In this document: positions 6,082-7,221 of the stretch, one piece after another
Numbering within the stretch: the stretch's first letter is position 1
Layout: the number at the start of each line of letters is the position of its first letter
DNA from: Gammaproteobacteria bacterium
Lineage (GTDB): Bacteria; Pseudomonadota; Gammaproteobacteria; Chromatiales; Chromatiaceae
DNA: 7,221 bases
Direction of reading: 5' to 3'
Assembly (NCBI GenBank): GCA_024644505.1
Contig: JAHEHQ010000126.1
Span: 1-7,221, forward strand
The notes under the pieces: generated by a model
Seen by the model: the letters and a program-made list of their open reading frames with translations, nothing else
What the model was told of the DNA's origin: nothing
Database searches by the model: none
Translations under genes and position numbers: made by a program

Positions 6082-7221
6082 ATGAATTTGCGGGTAATCA
6101 ATGCCATGCTGTTGTGTGGCCCGCTACTGTTTGCAGGGTGTGCGACAACCACCCCGGAACAGACCACCGCCAAGCCTGATTCCGTGGTGCTGCCCTTCGA
6201 ACCACCGGAAGCCCCCATGGACGAACTGGATGCCGATGCGGTATTCAGTGCACTGGTGGGAGAGATTGCAGCGCAGCGGGGTGATCTGGAGATGGCCTAC
6301 CGCCATCAGCTGCAAACCGCCGTGCTGACAGGTGATGCCCAGGCGGCAGAACGGGCGGCACGCATCGCGTTGGCCGTCAAGAGAAGGGATCTGGCATTGC
6401 GTGCGGTTAGGGAGTGGGTGAGGATAGCCCCCAATGAAGTACCTGCCCGCCAGCTGGCGGTAATGCTTTATCTGGATGAAAATCATCCGGAAAAAGTGAC
6501 TGAGAATATCCAGGCGATCATGGCCATTGCCGAAAGCACCGGCAGAGACGGTTTCCTGCTCGTCATGGCTGCCCTTGCCAAGTCCCGTGACCAGGATGCC
6601 GGAATGCGCCTGATGAGGCGGCTGGCCGAATCCCATCCCCAGGATCCCAGGGCAGGCTATGCCACCGCGCGACTGGCCCTGAGCTGGAAGCAGAACCAGG
6701 TCGCCGAGCAGGAGATCAGGCGCGTCATCGATGAACATCCAAAATGGGGCAAGGCCTATGTGCTGTTGAGCCGGATTTTGGTGATAAAGGGTGACAAGGA
6801 CGGGGCTTTGGCCGTATTGGAGACGGCCGCCGCCAGGATCCCCAAGGATCCGTCGGTGAATATCGCCCTGGCCAAGCTGCTGGTCGACAAGGGTGATTAC
6901 GAAAAGGCCTATCGCCAGTTTCTCAAGGTTCAACGACTCACACCAGGGGACCCCGATATCGTTTATTCCCTGGGTATTCTGGCCGTGCAGCTGGAAAAAC
7001 CGGACGTGGCACGAAGGCATTTCCTGCAACTCAGGCAGGACGGTGAAATGCAGGATCAAACCGCTTACTACCTCGGTCGGCTTGACGAATCAGAGGGTAA
7101 GTTCGATGCCGCGATAGCTTTCTACGAACAGGTGGGAAAAGGAGAGCTTTACTACGAGGCACAGATCAGGATTACCCGTATCCTGGCCGATCAGGGGCAG
7201 CTGGATGAGGCGCTGCTCAGG
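6082..7221 (+). CDS. TPR-repeat outer-membrane-type lipoprotein (3' end cut by window)
   Basis: An open reading frame of 380 codons that has no stop before the window edge, so the protein is truncated on the right. The N-terminus is a lipoprotein signal peptide with a hydrophobic core and lipobox LFAGC (16–20); C20 would be lipidated. The residue after it is Ala, not Asp, which favours the outer membrane under the usual sorting rule. A Pro/Thr-rich linker (21–50) leads to helical repeats. TPR-type units are clearest from about 223 onward (WGKAYVLLSRILVIKGDKDGA, 222–242; then ~257–290, 291–320, 326–356, 359–380), and weaker ones lie at ~55–220. This matches the TPR protein found divergent to hemA and upstream of lolB and ispE in Pseudomonas, so a scaffold or assembly role in the envelope is plausible but unproven. 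The start codon has no clear ribosome-binding sequence (only AAAAGACCA), because the MITE-like element ends ten bases before it. Confidence 0.9.
   Translation, partial: MNLRVINAMLLCGPLLFAGCATTTPEQTTAKPDSVVLPFEPPEAPMDELDADAVFSALVGEIAAQRGDLEMAYRHQLQTAVLTGDAQAAERAARIALAVKRRDLALRAVREWVRIAPNEVPARQLAVMLYLDENHPEKVTENIQAIMAIAESTGRDGFLLVMAALAKSRDQDAGMRLMRRLAESHPQDPRAGYATARLALSWKQNQVAEQEIRRVIDEHPKWGKAYVLLSRILVIKGDKDGALAVLETAAARIPKDPSVNIALAKLLVDKGDYEKAYRQFLKVQRLTPGDPDIVYSLGILAVQLEKPDVARRHFLQLRQDGEMQDQTAYYLGRLDESEGKFDAAIAFYEQVGKGELYYEAQIRITRILADQGQLDEALLR

Noticed and set aside
5895..6218. A 107-residue minus-strand open frame across the MITE-like element
   Set aside because: It runs through inverted repeats and into the antisense of the TPR gene start; its composition follows the repeat arms and no domain is visible.
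6124..7059. A 311-residue open frame on the minus strand
   Set aside because: It lies opposite the TPR lipoprotein gene, whose plus-strand frame has a lipobox and TPR repeats. The antisense translation has no family features and no ribosome-binding site.

Overview
The window looks like chromosomal DNA of a gammaproteobacterium. The order moeB / prmC / prfA / hemA on one strand, with a TPR lipoprotein gene diverging from hemA, matches the hemA–prfA–prmC neighbourhood I recall from Pseudomonas and relatives, where the divergent TPR gene precedes lolB and ispE. The DNA is moderately GC-rich. The protein details (RF1 with a PDT codon-recognition motif, an E. coli-like MoeB) fit Gammaproteobacteria. 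A sulfur-oxidising or Chromatiales-like lineage is plausible, but I cannot prove it from the sequence alone.

Layout, left to right. Positions 1–217 hold no gene I can recognise, only two tandem hairpins. Then, all on the minus strand and so read right to left: hemA (5655–4387), prfA (4390–3305) and prmC (3277–2414) form a tight operon. A small conserved-looking unknown gene (2308–1898) follows, then moeB (1626–871), then a class I methyltransferase gene (874–218). Two junctions are ATGA stop/start overlaps: hemA/prfA and moeB/methyltransferase. The gap between the unknown gene and moeB carries a common type of REP-like palindromic repeat (1671–1742). On the plus strand, a TPR lipoprotein gene starts at 6082 and runs off the right edge.

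How the genes fit together. HemA makes glutamate-1-semialdehyde from glutamyl-tRNA, the first committed step of C5-pathway haem synthesis. PrfA terminates translation at UAA/UAG, and PrmC methylates the Gln of the PrfA GGQ motif, so enzyme and substrate are neighbours. MoeB adenylates the C-terminus of MoaD for molybdopterin synthesis. The methyltransferase coupled to MoeB has an altered catalytic motif and no assigned substrate.

The most striking element is at 5806–6071 in the hemA/TPR intergenic region. It is a 266-bp MITE-like element with 25-bp perfect terminal inverted repeats enclosing two further perfect 15-bp inverted repeats. The whole folds on paper into a compact three-way junction and ends 10 bp before the TPR start codon, between that gene and the only plausible upstream promoter.
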